The position numbers were made by a program, and so were the translations under genes. The notes under the pieces were generated by a model. It made no database searches, was not told the DNA's origin, and saw only the letters and a program-made list of their open reading frames with translations. Shown in pieces: positions 1 to 9,132 of a DNA stretch of 64,000 bases. Numbering within the stretch: position 1 is the first letter of the stretch; every line of letters begins with the position of its first letter. The DNA comes from Thiohalomonas denitrificans (GTDB lineage Bacteria > Pseudomonadota > Gammaproteobacteria > Thiohalomonadales > Thiohalomonadaceae): contig NZ_FMWD01000003.1 of assembly GCF_900102855.1 (NCBI RefSeq), positions 280,140-344,139 on the forward strand, read 5' to 3'.

Positions 1-198
1 GCTTTTGTCGATGCAGGTAATGTCTATGACACCGCCGACTCGGACATCGATTTCGGTGAACTGCGCTATTCAGCGGGGCTCTCGCTGGTTTGGCTGACAC
101 CGATGGGCCCGATGAGCTTCAGCCTGTCACAGCCTATGAACGAACAAGCCGATGATGAGACCGAGGTGTTCCAGTTTACTCTGGGCACGCTTTTCTAA
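1..198 (+). CDS. bamA: BamA C-terminus (partial; Omp85 outer-membrane assembly factor)
   Basis: The reading frame enters from the left edge and ends at TAA 196-198. It encodes the last 65 residues of an Omp85 barrel: FVDAGNVYD near the start, RYSAGLSLVWLTPMGP, and a final strand ending in the C-terminal phenylalanine typical of outer-membrane barrels (FTLGTLF). BamA inserts beta-barrel proteins into the outer membrane. Its position directly before skp and lpxD is the standard gammaproteobacterial order, which supports the call. Only the end of the barrel is visible. Confidence 0.92.
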   Translation, partial: AFVDAGNVYDTADSDIDFGELRYSAGLSLVWLTPMGPMSFSLSQPMNEQADDETEVFQFTLGTLF

Positions 199-224
199 CG
201 ATTGAATCTGATCAGGAAGGGAAC

Positions 225-746
225 ATGTATCGAATGAAATTGGTCACCAGTTGCAAACGCGTTTCGGCCGGAGCTTTGCTGGCCGCTTGCTTCGTATTTC
301 CTGTTCAGGCCGAAGGTGTTCGTATGGTGTTTGTGAACACCCCCGAGGTCCTCAAGGAAGCACCTCAGGCCCAGGAAGCCCGGGAACGCCTCAAGACTGA
401 ATTTGCACCGCGTGACGAACAGTTGGTCCGCTCGGGTAATGCCCTGAAAGAGTTGGAGGAGAGGCTTGAGCGAGACGGGGCGGTCATGAGTGAATCCGAG
501 CGCCGGAAAGTCGAACGAGATATTGTCTCCGAGCGTCGCGAGTTGAAACGTTCCCGGGAAGAGTTTAACGAAGACTTCAATATTCGCCGCAATGAGGAGT
601 TTTCTAAATTGCAGCGCAAGGTGGCAAAGGCGATTACCGATTTGGCCAAGGAGAATGGCTATGACCTCGTTCTTGAAGCGGGCGTCGTTTACGCGAGTGA
701 CAAGGTCGATATTACCGAACGCGTCGTGGAACGGCTGAACAACTGA
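225..746 (+). CDS. skp: OmpH/Skp family periplasmic chaperone
   Basis: A 173-residue protein with an N-terminal signal peptide (hydrophobic stretch ending near VQAEG, residues 15-31), then a short beta segment (RMVFVNTPEVL), a long charged coiled coil (about residues 45-130) and a C-terminal beta segment (YDLVLEAGVVYAS). This is the Skp arrangement: a trimer whose helical tentacles hold unfolded outer-membrane proteins on the way to BamA. It starts 26 nt after the bamA stop with AGGAAGG ahead of ATG 225, so it is probably co-transcribed with bamA. Confidence 0.93.
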   Translation: MYRMKLVTSCKRVSAGALLAACFVFPVQAEGVRMVFVNTPEVLKEAPQAQEARERLKTEFAPRDEQLVRSGNALKELEERLERDGAVMSESERRKVERDIVSERRELKRSREEFNEDFNIRRNEEFSKLQRKVAKAITDLAKENGYDLVLEAGVVYASDKVDITERVVERLNN

Positions 747-874
747 CCCATGCCTTCGCAGCGGATGCGCCAGGGGCGCACACAACCAGATACGTTCAGC
801 CCTTGCCGTGGCTCCCAGGCCTCCCTGTCACCACTGCATCACGCTCTTTTCGAAGTCGACCGTTTGGTTAGATA

Positions 875-1903
875 ATGGAGTATTCACTGACAGCCTTGGC
901 CGAGGTTGCCGGTGCACGGCTGGAAGGCGAGCCGTCACTGCGTATTGGAAGTATCGGCACGCTAGCCAATGCACATGAAGGGCAGATCGCCTTTTTATCG
1001 AATCCGAAATACCGAAACCAGCTATCCGATACACGGGCTAGCGCCGTTATTCTGGACGAGGGCTCTCTTTCAAGGTGTCCTGTCGCCGCCCTTGTGGCCG
1101 ACAACCCGTATGCCGCGTTTGCACGGGTTACCGCGCTGTTCGACATGGTGGATACGCCCGAACCGGGACGGCATCACACAGCACAGATTCACCAGAGCGC
1201 CGAAGTCCATCCAGACGCCGTTGTCGGGCCGAATGTCTTTGTCGGACCCCGCTCCCGTATCGGTGCTGACGTGGTGATTGGCCCGGGCTGTTTCATAGAC
1301 TCCGACTGCATTATCGAAGATGGAACCCGCCTGGCCGCCAATGTTTCGATCTATCACGGGAGCGATATCGGAAGGCGTGGCGTGATACATGCCGGCGCAG
1401 TTATCGGCAGCGACGGCTTTGGATTTGCCAAGGATGCCGGACGCTGGCTCAAGGTCCATCAACTCGGTGCCGTGGTAATCGGGGACGATGTCGAAGTGGG
1501 GGCAAACACCACCATTGACCGGGGTGCGGTAAACGACACGATCATCGAAGAGGGTGTAAAACTCGATAACCTGATCCAGATCGCACATAACGTCCGCATA
1601 GGTGCTCACACGGCGGTGGCGGCCTGTGTCGGGATCGCAGGCAGTACCGTGATTGGAAAGCACTGTGCCATTGCCGGAGGCGTGGGTATCCTCGGACATC
1701 TGGAGATCGCCGATGGCGTGACTATCACGGCCATGTCGCTGGTGACCAAATCGGTCAAAAAGCCCGGAATGTATTCCGCCGGTGTGCCGCTCGAGGCGAA
1801 TGAGCGCTGGCAGAAGAATTTCGTCCGCTTCAAACAGTTGGACGATATGGCGCGCCGGATTCGATCGTTGGAAAAAGAACTCGAAGAACTGAAAAAAGGG
1901 TAG
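875..1903 (+). CDS. lpxD: UDP-3-O-(3-hydroxyacyl)glucosamine N-acyltransferase
   Basis: A 342-residue left-handed beta-helix acyltransferase of normal LpxD length (E. coli 341). The N-terminal uridine-binding domain is followed by many hexapeptide repeats ([29 protein letters not shown]). The catalytic histidine is H238 in QIAHNVRIG, matching E. coli H239, and the protein ends in the usual charged helix ([17 protein letters not shown]). LpxD adds the second hydroxyacyl chain in lipid A synthesis. The start has only a weak ribosome site. It is followed 4 nt later by fabZ. If the gnn genes downstream are active, its substrate would be the 3-amino analogue. Confidence 0.96.
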   Translation: MEYSLTALAEVAGARLEGEPSLRIGSIGTLANAHEGQIAFLSNPKYRNQLSDTRASAVILDEGSLSRCPVAALVADNPYAAFARVTALFDMVDTPEPGRHHTAQIHQSAEVHPDAVVGPNVFVGPRSRIGADVVIGPGCFIDSDCIIEDGTRLAANVSIYHGSDIGRRGVIHAGAVIGSDGFGFAKDAGRWLKVHQLGAVVIGDDVEVGANTTIDRGAVNDTIIEEGVKLDNLIQIAHNVRIGAHTAVAACVGIAGSTVIGKHCAIAGGVGILGHLEIADGVTITAMSLVTKSVKKPGMYSAGVPLEANERWQKNFVRFKQLDDMARRIRSLEKELEELKKG

Positions 1904-1907
1904 CCAC

Positions 1908-2354
1908 TTGAACACCATGAACATCCACCAGGTACTGGAGTACCTGCCCCACCGATATCCATTTTTGCTGATCGATCGGGTGTTGGACTACCAACCCGGT
2001 GAATTTCTGATCGCTGTGAAGAATGTGACGGTCAACGAACCCTTTTTCCCGGGGCATTTTCCGCATCGGCCGGTTTTTCCCGGTGTGCTGATCATGGAAG
2101 CCCTGGCGCAAGCCACTGGAATCCTGGCTTTCAAGAGCAGTGACAGCAAGCCGGACGACAACAGGCTGTACTATTTTGCGGGCATCGACAATGCCCGTTT
2201 TAAACTTCCGGTGGAGCCGGGTGATCAACTGCGTCTGGAAGTGGAACTTCTCAAGACGAAACGCGGAATCTGGAAATTCAAGGGCGAGGCAAAGGTAGAC
2301 GGGAAGGTAGTGGCCAGCGCTGATCTGATGTGTGCAGAACAGGAGATCGCATGA
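1908..2354 (+). CDS. fabZ: (3R)-hydroxyacyl-[ACP] dehydratase
   Basis: A 148-residue hot-dog-fold dehydratase with the FabZ signatures [13 protein letters not shown] and [23 protein letters not shown]. The catalytic His is H50 and the Glu is E64, counted from the TTG at 1908. That TTG is 7 nt after a GGG run and an in-frame ATG follows at 1917 ([15 protein letters not shown]), so either may be the real start. FabZ works in fatty acid elongation. It competes with LpxA for hydroxyacyl-ACP, and the two genes overlap by ATGA. Confidence 0.96.
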   Translation: MNTMNIHQVLEYLPHRYPFLLIDRVLDYQPGEFLIAVKNVTVNEPFFPGHFPHRPVFPGVLIMEALAQATGILAFKSSDSKPDDNRLYYFAGIDNARFKLPVEPGDQLRLEVELLKTKRGIWKFKGEAKVDGKVVASADLMCAEQEIA

Positions 2355-3124
2355 GCATTCATTCCACTGCCATTATCGATCCGAAAGCCCGGCTGGCCGA
2401 AAATGTATCGGTCGGACCCTATACCGTCATCGGTGCCGATGTTGAAATTGGTGAGAGCACCCGGGTTGGTCCCCACGTGGTTATTCAGGGACCGACGGTC
2501 ATCGGGAAGGAAAACCAGATTTTCCAGTTCGCATCCATCGGCGAAGCCCCTCAGGACAAGAAGTATAGTGGCGAACCCACGCGTCTGGAGATTGGCGATC
2601 GCAACATCATCCGGGAGTCGGTCACCATTAATCGTGGAACCGTCGGTGGAGGCGGTCTCACGGCCGTGGGCGATGACAACCTCCTTATGGCCTACATCCA
2701 TATCGCCCACGACTGTCACGTCGGGAACGGAGTGATTTTTTCCAATAATGCGTCATTGGCGGGTCACGTGACTATCGGGAATCAGGTCATCCTTTCCGGG
2801 TTTACCCTGGTTCACCAGTTCTGTTCCATCGGTGCACACTCCTTTACCGGGATGGGGAGTGCTATCGCCAAGGATGTACCGCCCTATCTGATGGTTAGTG
2901 GCAATCCTGCCAAACCTCACGGGATCAACAGGGAAGGACTGAAAAGGAGGGGCTTTTCCCCCGAAGCACTGGGCGCCTTGAAAGAGGCCTATCGGCTCCT
3001 GTACAGGAGCGGACTCCCTCTCAACGAGGCGCGCCAGGAGCTCGGAGCGATGGCGGAAGAGCATGCGGTAGTCGCCGAACTGGTTCAGTTCATTGATCAG
3101 TCTCAGCGCAGTATCATTCGGTAA
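2351..3124 (+). CDS. lpxA: UDP-sugar acyltransferase LpxA (first step of lipid A)
   Basis: A 257-residue hexapeptide-repeat trimeric acyltransferase. The start is ATG 2351, overlapping the fabZ stop as ATGA and preceded by AGGAG. The active-site stretch HIAHDCHVG carries H117 and H120, equivalent to E. coli H122 and H125. NNASLAGHV and [21 protein letters not shown] are family signatures, and the C-terminal helical domain is intact. LpxA moves a 3-hydroxyacyl chain from ACP to UDP-GlcNAc. With gnnA/gnnB-like genes nearby, the acceptor may be UDP-GlcNAc3N, as in Acidithiobacillus ferrooxidans; that is inference. It is the last gene before the EPS locus. Confidence 0.96.
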   Translation: MSIHSTAIIDPKARLAENVSVGPYTVIGADVEIGESTRVGPHVVIQGPTVIGKENQIFQFASIGEAPQDKKYSGEPTRLEIGDRNIIRESVTINRGTVGGGGLTAVGDDNLLMAYIHIAHDCHVGNGVIFSNNASLAGHVTIGNQVILSGFTLVHQFCSIGAHSFTGMGSAIAKDVPPYLMVSGNPAKPHGINREGLKRRGFSPEALGALKEAYRLLYRSGLPLNEARQELGAMAEEHAVVAELVQFIDQSQRSIIR

Positions 3125-3329
3125 TTCAGTCGGATCCCGGCCTGCTCCCGAGAGGATCAGGAGTTGGCTGGCTGCAGCATTCGCATTTGTTGCAAATAAG
3201 CAACAGGACCCCGATGTCCCTACTTTCCCCGTGCCACTCTCTTCTCTTGCATTCAGAAGGACCTGAATAGCGTCTACACTTCGGATAGACAAGTTGCCAA
3301 AAAACGACAGGGAGTCGACTTCATTGGAC
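3125..3329 (+). promoter_or_regulatory. Leader region of the EPS locus
   Basis: About 205 nt between lpxA and the first EPS gene. It contains a small inverted repeat, TGTTGC-N6-GCAACA at about 3188-3205, that could be an operator. I looked for a sigma-54 element (TGGCAC-N5-TTGC), since some exosortase-linked EPS loci use one, and did not find a good match. No confident sigma-70 promoter is assigned, and no lpxA terminator with a T tract is visible. Confidence 0.3.
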
Positions 3330-4598
3330 ATGGAACGTGTAAGAATCGGCGTGGTGGGTCTCGGCTACGTCGGACTTCCCCTAGCGGTTGAGTTCGGCAA
3401 GCAATTCGAGACCGTTGGTTTTGATATCAAGGCCCAGCGGGTGGCGGAGCTCAGAAATAACCGCGACTCCACGCTCGAAGTTGCACCGGAGGTCCTCGGG
3501 CGGGTGCAGCACCTGAGGTTTTCCGATCACCTGGAAGAGTTGACGGATTGCAACGTCTACATCGTCACTGTTCCCACGCCCGTGGATGCCCATCACCAAC
3601 CGGACCTGACGCCACTGCGCAAGGCGAGTGAGATGATCGGCCGGGTCCTTTCCAAGGGTGATTGCGTCATCTACGAGTCGACGGTCTATCCCGGCGCGAC
3701 CGAGGAAGTCTGCATCCCAATCCTCGAATCCAAATCCTTACTGCATTTGAATGAGGATTTTATTGTCGGGTATAGCCCTGAACGGATTAATCCCGGCGAC
3801 AAACAGCGGCCGCTGGTCTCCATCCAGAAGATTACCTCGGCCTCGAGTCCGGAAGGTGCGGAGTTCGTTGACAGTCTCTACCAGCGGATTATTACGGGTG
3901 GCACCTACAAGGCCCCGAGCCTCAAAGTCGCCGAAGCAGCCAAGGTCATCGAAAATACCCAGCGTGATGTCAATATCGCGCTGATCAATGAACTTGCCAT
4001 TCTCTTTGAACGTCTGGAGATCGATACACAGGCCGTACTCGAGGCCGCTGGCACCAAATGGAACTTTCTTCCCTTTCGACCGGGCCTGGTAGGCGGTCAC
4101 TGTATAGGCGTAGATCCTTACTACCTGACCCACAAGGCCCAGGAAATGGGGCATCACCCGGACATCATTCTTGCCTCACGCCGGATTAATGACGGGATGG
4201 GCGAATATCTGGCCAATCGCCTGGTGATGTGCATGCTCCGGCGCAGTATTCACGTACCTGAATCCAACGTCCTGATCCTCGGTCTCGCCTTCAAGGAAAA
4301 CTGCCCCGACTTGCGCAACAGTCGAATAGTAGATGTCGTTAAAACGCTGACCAAACTCCATGTAAACGTTGATGTTTACGACCCGTGGGTCGACCCTGCA
4401 GAGGCTTATGATCAATATGGGATCAAACCCGTTGAGGATCTGCCTGAAGGACATTACGACGCGATGTTACTTGGCGTGGGCCATCAACGCTTTATCGATA
4501 AAGGTCTGCCGCACTTCCAGGGGGCTTGTAAGCCCAATCATGTGGTGTTCGATGCCAAGCATGTATTTCCGGCGGATCAGGTCGATGGACGATTGTGA
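3330..4598 (+). CDS. Nucleotide-sugar 6-dehydrogenase (TviB/WbpO-like)
   Basis: A 422-residue NAD-dependent UDP-sugar dehydrogenase. The N-terminal Rossmann motif is [14 protein letters not shown] (residues 6-19), the central dimer helix contains [17 protein letters not shown], and the catalytic cysteine is C258 in [13 protein letters not shown]. The C-terminal UDP-binding domain ([16 protein letters not shown]) is present. Similarity is greatest to TviB/WbpO, which oxidise UDP-GlcNAc or UDP-GalNAc to the uronic acid. The start could also be TTG 3324 (9 nt after GGGAG) or TTG 3294. As the first EPS gene it should supply an acidic sugar for the polymer. Confidence 0.88.
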   Translation: MERVRIGVVGLGYVGLPLAVEFGKQFETVGFDIKAQRVAELRNNRDSTLEVAPEVLGRVQHLRFSDHLEELTDCNVYIVTVPTPVDAHHQPDLTPLRKASEMIGRVLSKGDCVIYESTVYPGATEEVCIPILESKSLLHLNEDFIVGYSPERINPGDKQRPLVSIQKITSASSPEGAEFVDSLYQRIITGGTYKAPSLKVAEAAKVIENTQRDVNIALINELAILFERLEIDTQAVLEAAGTKWNFLPFRPGLVGGHCIGVDPYYLTHKAQEMGHHPDIILASRRINDGMGEYLANRLVMCMLRRSIHVPESNVLILGLAFKENCPDLRNSRIVDVVKTLTKLHVNVDVYDPWVDPAEAYDQYGIKPVEDLPEGHYDAMLLGVGHQRFIDKGLPHFQGACKPNHVVFDAKHVFPADQVDGRL

Positions 4599-4599
4599 T

Positions 4600-4617
4600 T
4601 CCCGACTGATATCGGGA
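4600..4617 (+). terminator. Short hairpin after the dehydrogenase gene
   Basis: TCCCGA-N6-TCGGGA directly after the stop at 4598, without a T tract. It could attenuate read-through into the next gene or only stabilise the message. Confidence 0.25.
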
Positions 4618-4626
4618 TAGCAACAA

Positions 4627-4655
4627 TTGCAGGTTCAGAAAACACCGTCTATACG
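4627..4655 (+). promoter_or_regulatory. Possible sigma-70 promoter before the EPS operon
   Basis: TTGCAG (4627-4632), a 17-nt spacer and TATACG (4650-4655) lie in the 144-nt gap ahead of the priming glycosyltransferase. The spacing is ideal, but the -35 is only a partial match. This would drive the run of genes from 4743 to 10128. Confidence 0.4.
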
Positions 4656-4742
4656 TTCAATACCAAACCGCTTTTACAGGGTTATGTGGTATTCCGACGG
4701 TTCTGGGCAGGAAAGCCTCGATGTTGTTCAAGGAGGACCCGA

Positions 4743-6125
4743 ATGCCGACGATTCGGATTGCCGGTCAGTACTTCCGCACGCCGTTCGTTTTGCTGTTTG
4801 GTGCAGAACTGACGTTTGGTGTGCTCTCGGTGTACCTGGCCATGACGTGGTTGCAAACCGAAGCTGTTCTGGGTGAACCGTGGCTCTGGAGCGCCGGTGT
4901 ATTTGGAGGGACGATGACCCTGAGTATGGCTGCAATGGGACTGTACCAGTCGGGTGTTTGGGAGGGAGTGATCTCCTATCTCTCGCGGCTGGTCGTCGCC
5001 CTTTTTGGAGCCGGCGTCATTCTGGCAATCATCTCCTACTGGACGCCGACGATGACGATCGATCGTACGGTCGTTGCGACAGCTGCGGGGATCGCCATTG
5101 CGTTCATCACGCTGGATCGGCTCATTTTCCGTCGGCTGGTGGATAGTGGCGCTTTGGCCAGAAAAATTATTGTTCTGGGGACCGGGGCAAAGGCGCGGAC
5201 AATCAGCCAAATCGCCGAGCAGACCAAAAGCGTGGAGATCGTCTGGTTTTTTCCGGTCGCGGGGGAGAAGTTCGATGTTGATAGCGAACGCATCGTTCAC
5301 CAACCCGTCAAGCTTTCCGATCTTGCCGAGCAGTACGGCTGCGAGGAAATCGTGATTGCGACCGGGGAACGCAGAAATACCTTGCCGATGCCCGAACTGT
5401 TGGCGTGCAGGGCCCGTGGGATAAGGGTCACCGACGAAAACAGTTTTGTCGAAAAGGAGACGGGAAAAATCTCTCTGGACTTGCTGACACCAGGCTGGCT
5501 CGTCGGCTCGGAAGGATTTCGTTATGGCGCTCGGGCGCGAATGCTACGGCGCGGGTTTGATCTGGTGACTGCCAGTTTGTTGTTGGTGTTTGCCTTGCCT
5601 GTCATGGCAGTCACAGCGTTGGCCATTTTCTTTGAAAGTGGCTTTTCGGGACCGATTCTCTATCGACAGATGCGTGTCGGGGAAAACGGGAACCTGTTCG
5701 AAGTACTTAAATTCCGGAGCATGCGCACTGACGCCGAAAGTGACGGCAAGGCGCGCTGGGCAATGACGAACGATGCGCGCATTACCAGGGTCGGGAAATG
5801 GATCCGTCGCTCGCGAGTGGATGAGCTTCCTCAACTGCTGAATGTGCTTAAAGGAGAGATGAGCTTCGTCGGACCCCGTCCGGAACGGCCCGAGTTTGTC
5901 GATGAGCTTGAGAAGGTCATACCTTTTTACGCAGAACGGCACTGCATGAAGCCCGGGCTTACCGGATGGGCGCAACTACGCTATTCCTACGGAGCATCGC
6001 AGGACGATGCTGCACAAAAGCTTCAGTATGACCTCTATTATATAAAGAATCACAGTTTCCTGATGGACCTGCTGATATTGGTTCAAACTGCCGAAGTAGT
6101 TGTGTTCGGAAGGGGAGCTCGTTGA
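4743..6125 (+). CDS. Undecaprenyl-phosphate sugar-1-phosphate transferase (EPS priming, exosortase-associated EpsB type)
   Basis: A 460-residue polyprenol glycosyl-phosphotransferase. ATG 4743 follows an AAGGAGG site. Four N-terminal membrane segments (about residues 14-110) precede a CoA-binding-like domain with LGTGAKARTISQIAEQ. A fifth membrane helix (LVTASLLLVFALPVMAVTALAIFF) leads into the catalytic domain with ILYRQMRVGENG, VLKFRSMRTDAE, RVDELPQLLNVLKGEMSFVGPRPERPEF and MKPGLTGWAQ. Proteins of this shape start repeat-unit synthesis on undecaprenyl phosphate at the inner membrane. It closely resembles the sugar transferase family linked to PEP-CTERM/exosortase systems. The sugar it uses cannot be read from sequence. 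Confidence 0.9.
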   Translation: MPTIRIAGQYFRTPFVLLFGAELTFGVLSVYLAMTWLQTEAVLGEPWLWSAGVFGGTMTLSMAAMGLYQSGVWEGVISYLSRLVVALFGAGVILAIISYWTPTMTIDRTVVATAAGIAIAFITLDRLIFRRLVDSGALARKIIVLGTGAKARTISQIAEQTKSVEIVWFFPVAGEKFDVDSERIVHQPVKLSDLAEQYGCEEIVIATGERRNTLPMPELLACRARGIRVTDENSFVEKETGKISLDLLTPGWLVGSEGFRYGARARMLRRGFDLVTASLLLVFALPVMAVTALAIFFESGFSGPILYRQMRVGENGNLFEVLKFRSMRTDAESDGKARWAMTNDARITRVGKWIRRSRVDELPQLLNVLKGEMSFVGPRPERPEFVDELEKVIPFYAERHCMKPGLTGWAQLRYSYGASQDDAAQKLQYDLYYIKNHSFLMDLLILVQTAEVVVFGRGAR

Positions 6126-6164
6126 ATTGTCGTAACAGGAAGACTTTTTGCAATGGAGATGACT

Positions 6165-6803
6165 ATGCGCACTGCCACCATACTGCTTGCTGGGTCCGTT
6201 TTGGTTTTGGGGTTGAACGGCTGCACTCAGCTGGACCAGATACGAGGAAAAACAGCGGCGTCGCAGCCGGTAAACCCCGAAGGCGAGCAAGCGGAGGTCA
6301 ACTATATCATCGGTCCCGGAGACAGCCTGGAGGTGTTTGTGTGGGGTAATCCGGACCTTTCCGCAACCGTTCCCGTCCGGCCCGACGGACGGATTACCAC
6401 TCCCCTGGTCGAAGATGTCCAGGCCAGTGGAAAGTCACCCAGTGAATTGGCGCGAGCAATGGAAGAGCGCCTGGCGCGTTACGTCAAGCACCCGGTGGTC
6501 ACTGTGACAGTCTCGGAAGTCGTGGGGCGAGCCACTGAACAGATAAGAGTCGTCGGTCAGGCGGTCGAGCCGCGGATGATACCGTACAGTGAAGATTTGA
6601 CGGTACTCGATGTACTGATCGCGGTCGGCGGTTTGACAGAGTTTGCAGCCGGTAACCGGGCCAGTATCGTGCGCAAGGTCGGAAAGACCGATAAACAGCA
6701 GTTCAACGTTCGGTTGGCGGATTTGGTCAAGGATGGAGATATTTCGGCTAACGTGGAGATGCGACCCGGAGATATCCTGATTATCCCGGAATCGTTCTTC
6801 TAA
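6165..6803 (+). CDS. Polysaccharide export lipoprotein (Wza/EpsE-like, exosortase-associated)
   Basis: A 212-residue lipoprotein: a short signal peptide with lipobox LGLNGC (Cys20), then a polysaccharide export domain (VNYIIGPGDSLEVFVWGNPDLS, VPVRPDGRITTPLVEDV) and one SLBB-like domain (VVGQAVEPRMIPYSEDLTVLDVLIAVGG). It is much shorter than E. coli Wza and lacks the C-terminal outer-membrane helix, as is usual for the exosortase-associated export family. It should be the periplasmic part of the export channel, perhaps with the barrel protein at 7699-9129 as the outer-membrane part. The start could also be ATG 6153; ATG 6165 has GGAG 5 nt upstream. Confidence 0.88.
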   Translation: MRTATILLAGSVLVLGLNGCTQLDQIRGKTAASQPVNPEGEQAEVNYIIGPGDSLEVFVWGNPDLSATVPVRPDGRITTPLVEDVQASGKSPSELARAMEERLARYVKHPVVTVTVSEVVGRATEQIRVVGQAVEPRMIPYSEDLTVLDVLIAVGGLTEFAAGNRASIVRKVGKTDKQQFNVRLADLVKDGDISANVEMRPGDILIIPESFF

Positions 6804-6820
6804 CCCAGGGTGGGGCAGAC

Positions 6821-7702
6821 ATGAGTAGTATTGAAAAAGCAGCCGAACGCCTGTCGAAGCAGCAAGAAAGCCAACCGGAACGCAGTCGCGAATCCGTACC
6901 AGAGACAGGAAAAAACAGCGTAGAGGCTGCGGCGGAACGCATTGCGAAAACGGTTAAAAAAAACACACCGATGCAATCGCCTGCCGTAGATATCCACATC
7001 GGGAAGCGCCTCGAGGAGAACAAAATTGGCCTCACCACCGGCGTTCTGGCAGAACAGTACCGTATGTTAAAGCGCAGGGTGCGTTCCAATCTTGAGAACG
7101 AGCGCATCAATCCTCGTGCGCGAAACATGGTGATGATAACCAGTGCTCTTCCCGGTGAAGGAAAGACCTTCAATGCCCTCAACCTGGCAATAAGCCTTTC
7201 CAAAGAGATGGACCACACCGTTCTCCTGGTGGATACCGATCTGGTAAAGCGCTCGCTCAGCAACGTGCTTGGCTTGAGAGACAGCCCGGGGCTTGTCGAT
7301 GTGCTGTCCGGCCGTAGCAGCATGCCGGAAGTTTTGAAATGGTCAGACATTCCAAAGCTTGCGGTCCTTCCGGCAGGCTCTTACGAACCACAGGCAGTGG
7401 AATTGCTTTCCAGTGACAGGATGCGTGAGCTCGCCGGAGAGATCGCCACCCGGTACAGCAATCGCATTGTCTTGTTCGATGCACCCCCATTGCTTGCGAC
7501 CAGTCACGCCGCAGTCCTCAGCAGTCTGATGGGACAGGTGCTTTTCGTGGTGGCTCAAGGCACGACACCGCAGCAAGCCGTGAAAGAGGGGGTGGATCTT
7601 CTATCACCAAACCCGTTGGCGGGCTTCGTATTCAATATGGCGTCCGGAACATTTGATTCCTATTACGGCCGCTACTATGTGCCCGACGAGCAACAGCAGT
7701 GA
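6821..7702 (+). CDS. Exosortase-associated tyrosine autokinase (BY-kinase, Wzc/CpsD-like)
   Basis: A 293-residue cytoplasmic BY-kinase domain without membrane segments. Walker A is SALPGEGKTFNALN (about 108-121), Walker A' is LLVDTDLVKRS and Walker B is ILFDAPPLLATSHA. The C-terminus YYGRYYVPDEQQQ carries the tyrosine cluster used for autophosphorylation. The first 55 residues are a low-complexity charged linker. Such kinases partner a separate Wzz-like protein, here probably the one at 27936-29486, and cycles of phosphorylation set polymer length. Its usual phosphatase partner is seen only as a fragment at 25231-25392. The gene ends overlapping the next start by 4 nt. Confidence 0.9.
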   Translation: MSSIEKAAERLSKQQESQPERSRESVPETGKNSVEAAAERIAKTVKKNTPMQSPAVDIHIGKRLEENKIGLTTGVLAEQYRMLKRRVRSNLENERINPRARNMVMITSALPGEGKTFNALNLAISLSKEMDHTVLLVDTDLVKRSLSNVLGLRDSPGLVDVLSGRSSMPEVLKWSDIPKLAVLPAGSYEPQAVELLSSDRMRELAGEIATRYSNRIVLFDAPPLLATSHAAVLSSLMGQVLFVVAQGTTPQQAVKEGVDLLSPNPLAGFVFNMASGTFDSYYGRYYVPDEQQQ

Positions 7703-9129
7703 GTGTGATGATTTTAAAATCGCGAAACAAATTTCAATATTTTTCGTGGCCAGTCGTTCTGGCTGCGGGATATTGTCTGGCAGCGCCGGGCGTAACTCCT
7801 GCCGCTGAAGTCGATATAACTCCTGTGCTCCAGGTTTCCGAAATCTATACGGACAATGTGACTCTCTCCTCGAGTAATGAGGAAGAGGATTTCGTTACCC
7901 AGATAGCGCCGGGGATCTCCTACTCGCGAACCGCGCCGAGACTGGACTTGTCTCTTGATTACCAGTTCGAGGCGCTTTGGTACGCAAAAGAGTCCGACCA
8001 TAATGAGACCTATCATCAGGCAGAAGCTGTGGGTGAAGTCGTTGCAGTTCCCGAGTGGTTTTTTGTCAAGGCAGGGGCCGGATATTCACAGGAAATCATT
8101 TCATCGGAAGCGCCTGTCTCCGTCAACAACATCAGCGTAACTGACAACCGCACGGATGTTGCGACGTTTACCATCAATCCCTATCTGCACCATCGGTTCA
8201 GCGACCAGCTGGTGATGCGGGCAGAGTACCAGGTCGACCGTGTTGAATATGACGAAGGTCGGTTATCTGACGGGGAACGCAGGCAATCACTGATACGTTT
8301 CGGTAATGCTTCCGATCAGAAATTTCGCTGGGCCATGCTGGCCTCCCACAGGGTGCTGGTTTCCGATGGCAGGGAGGATTCAGTCCTGGACGAGTGGAGC
8401 ATCTTTCTGGGGCATCGGTTTTCAACCAGGCTATCGGTTGGCCTTGAGGCCGGATATGAGGACAACGAGTACGGTGGGGTCGACGAGGTACTGGAAGAGG
8501 ACGGCAGCGTCTGGCGCGTCAGGGGCGAGTGGACCCCCAATACTCAGACAAACATGACCGCTTCGATAGGTAACCGATTGTTCGGAACGACATTCGATCT
8601 GTCGGCGTCCCGAGAGACCAATGTGGGGCAGTTCCGGGCGAGCTACTCGGAAGACTACACCAGTGAAATCGAAAGGATCACGGTCGTCGACACTGAGCAG
8701 ATCGATGCCGAAACGGCTCAATTTACCACGACTACCGCACTCGACAACGAGGTCTATCTGAGCCGCCGCTTACGCGGTGGCTGGTCGCGGGAAAGGGGGC
8801 GTACCGGGCTTGAGTTGTACGGTTATACTGAAGATCGTGAGTATCAGATCACCAATGATGAGGAGGAACTGGCAGGTGCAGGAGCCCGCTGGAACTGGCG
8901 AGTGGCACCTCGGACCACTTTCCTGGCGGATGGAGAACTGCAGAGGCGGGACTTCAGGGGTATCGATCGAAGAGATTATCTGGGGTATATGTCGTTTGGG
9001 CTGGAGCGCCGGATGACACGACGGAGCGTCGGCACACTGCGTTACCAGTACACGGAAAGGGATTCGACCGCGGACAGCTCGGATTATCAGCAGAACATGA
9101 TCTTTTTAACGGCCAGGGCGGAGTTTTGA
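7699..9129 (+). CDS. Outer-membrane beta-barrel protein of the EPS system
   Basis: A 476-residue protein with a signal peptide (cleavage near PAAEVD, about residue 36) and alternating amphipathic strands rich in aromatic residues throughout (LDLSLDYQFEALWYAK, GTLRYQYTERD), ending FLTARAEF with the C-terminal Phe of barrel proteins. Length, composition and position between the tyrosine kinase and the ATPase match the uncharacterised barrel family always found in exosortase-A EPS loci. A role as outer-membrane conduit is likely but not proven. It starts at GTG 7699, overlapping the kinase stop; ATG 7708 is an alternative. Confidence 0.82.
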   Translation: MSVMILKSRNKFQYFSWPVVLAAGYCLAAPGVTPAAEVDITPVLQVSEIYTDNVTLSSSNEEEDFVTQIAPGISYSRTAPRLDLSLDYQFEALWYAKESDHNETYHQAEAVGEVVAVPEWFFVKAGAGYSQEIISSEAPVSVNNISVTDNRTDVATFTINPYLHHRFSDQLVMRAEYQVDRVEYDEGRLSDGERRQSLIRFGNASDQKFRWAMLASHRVLVSDGREDSVLDEWSIFLGHRFSTRLSVGLEAGYEDNEYGGVDEVLEEDGSVWRVRGEWTPNTQTNMTASIGNRLFGTTFDLSASRETNVGQFRASYSEDYTSEIERITVVDTEQIDAETAQFTTTTALDNEVYLSRRLRGGWSRERGRTGLELYGYTEDREYQITNDEEELAGAGARWNWRVAPRTTFLADGELQRRDFRGIDRRDYLGYMSFGLERRMTRRSVGTLRYQYTERDSTADSSDYQQNMIFLTARAEF

Positions 9130-9132
9130 ACC

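Noticed and set aside
195-785. Long minus-strand open frame opposite skp
   Set aside because: It mirrors the codons of skp, shows no domain, and lies in the conserved bamA-skp-lpxD block.
3125-3329. Sigma-54 promoter before the EPS locus
   Set aside because: The nearest candidates (TGGCTGCAGCATTCGC) have the wrong spacing and lack the TTGC half.
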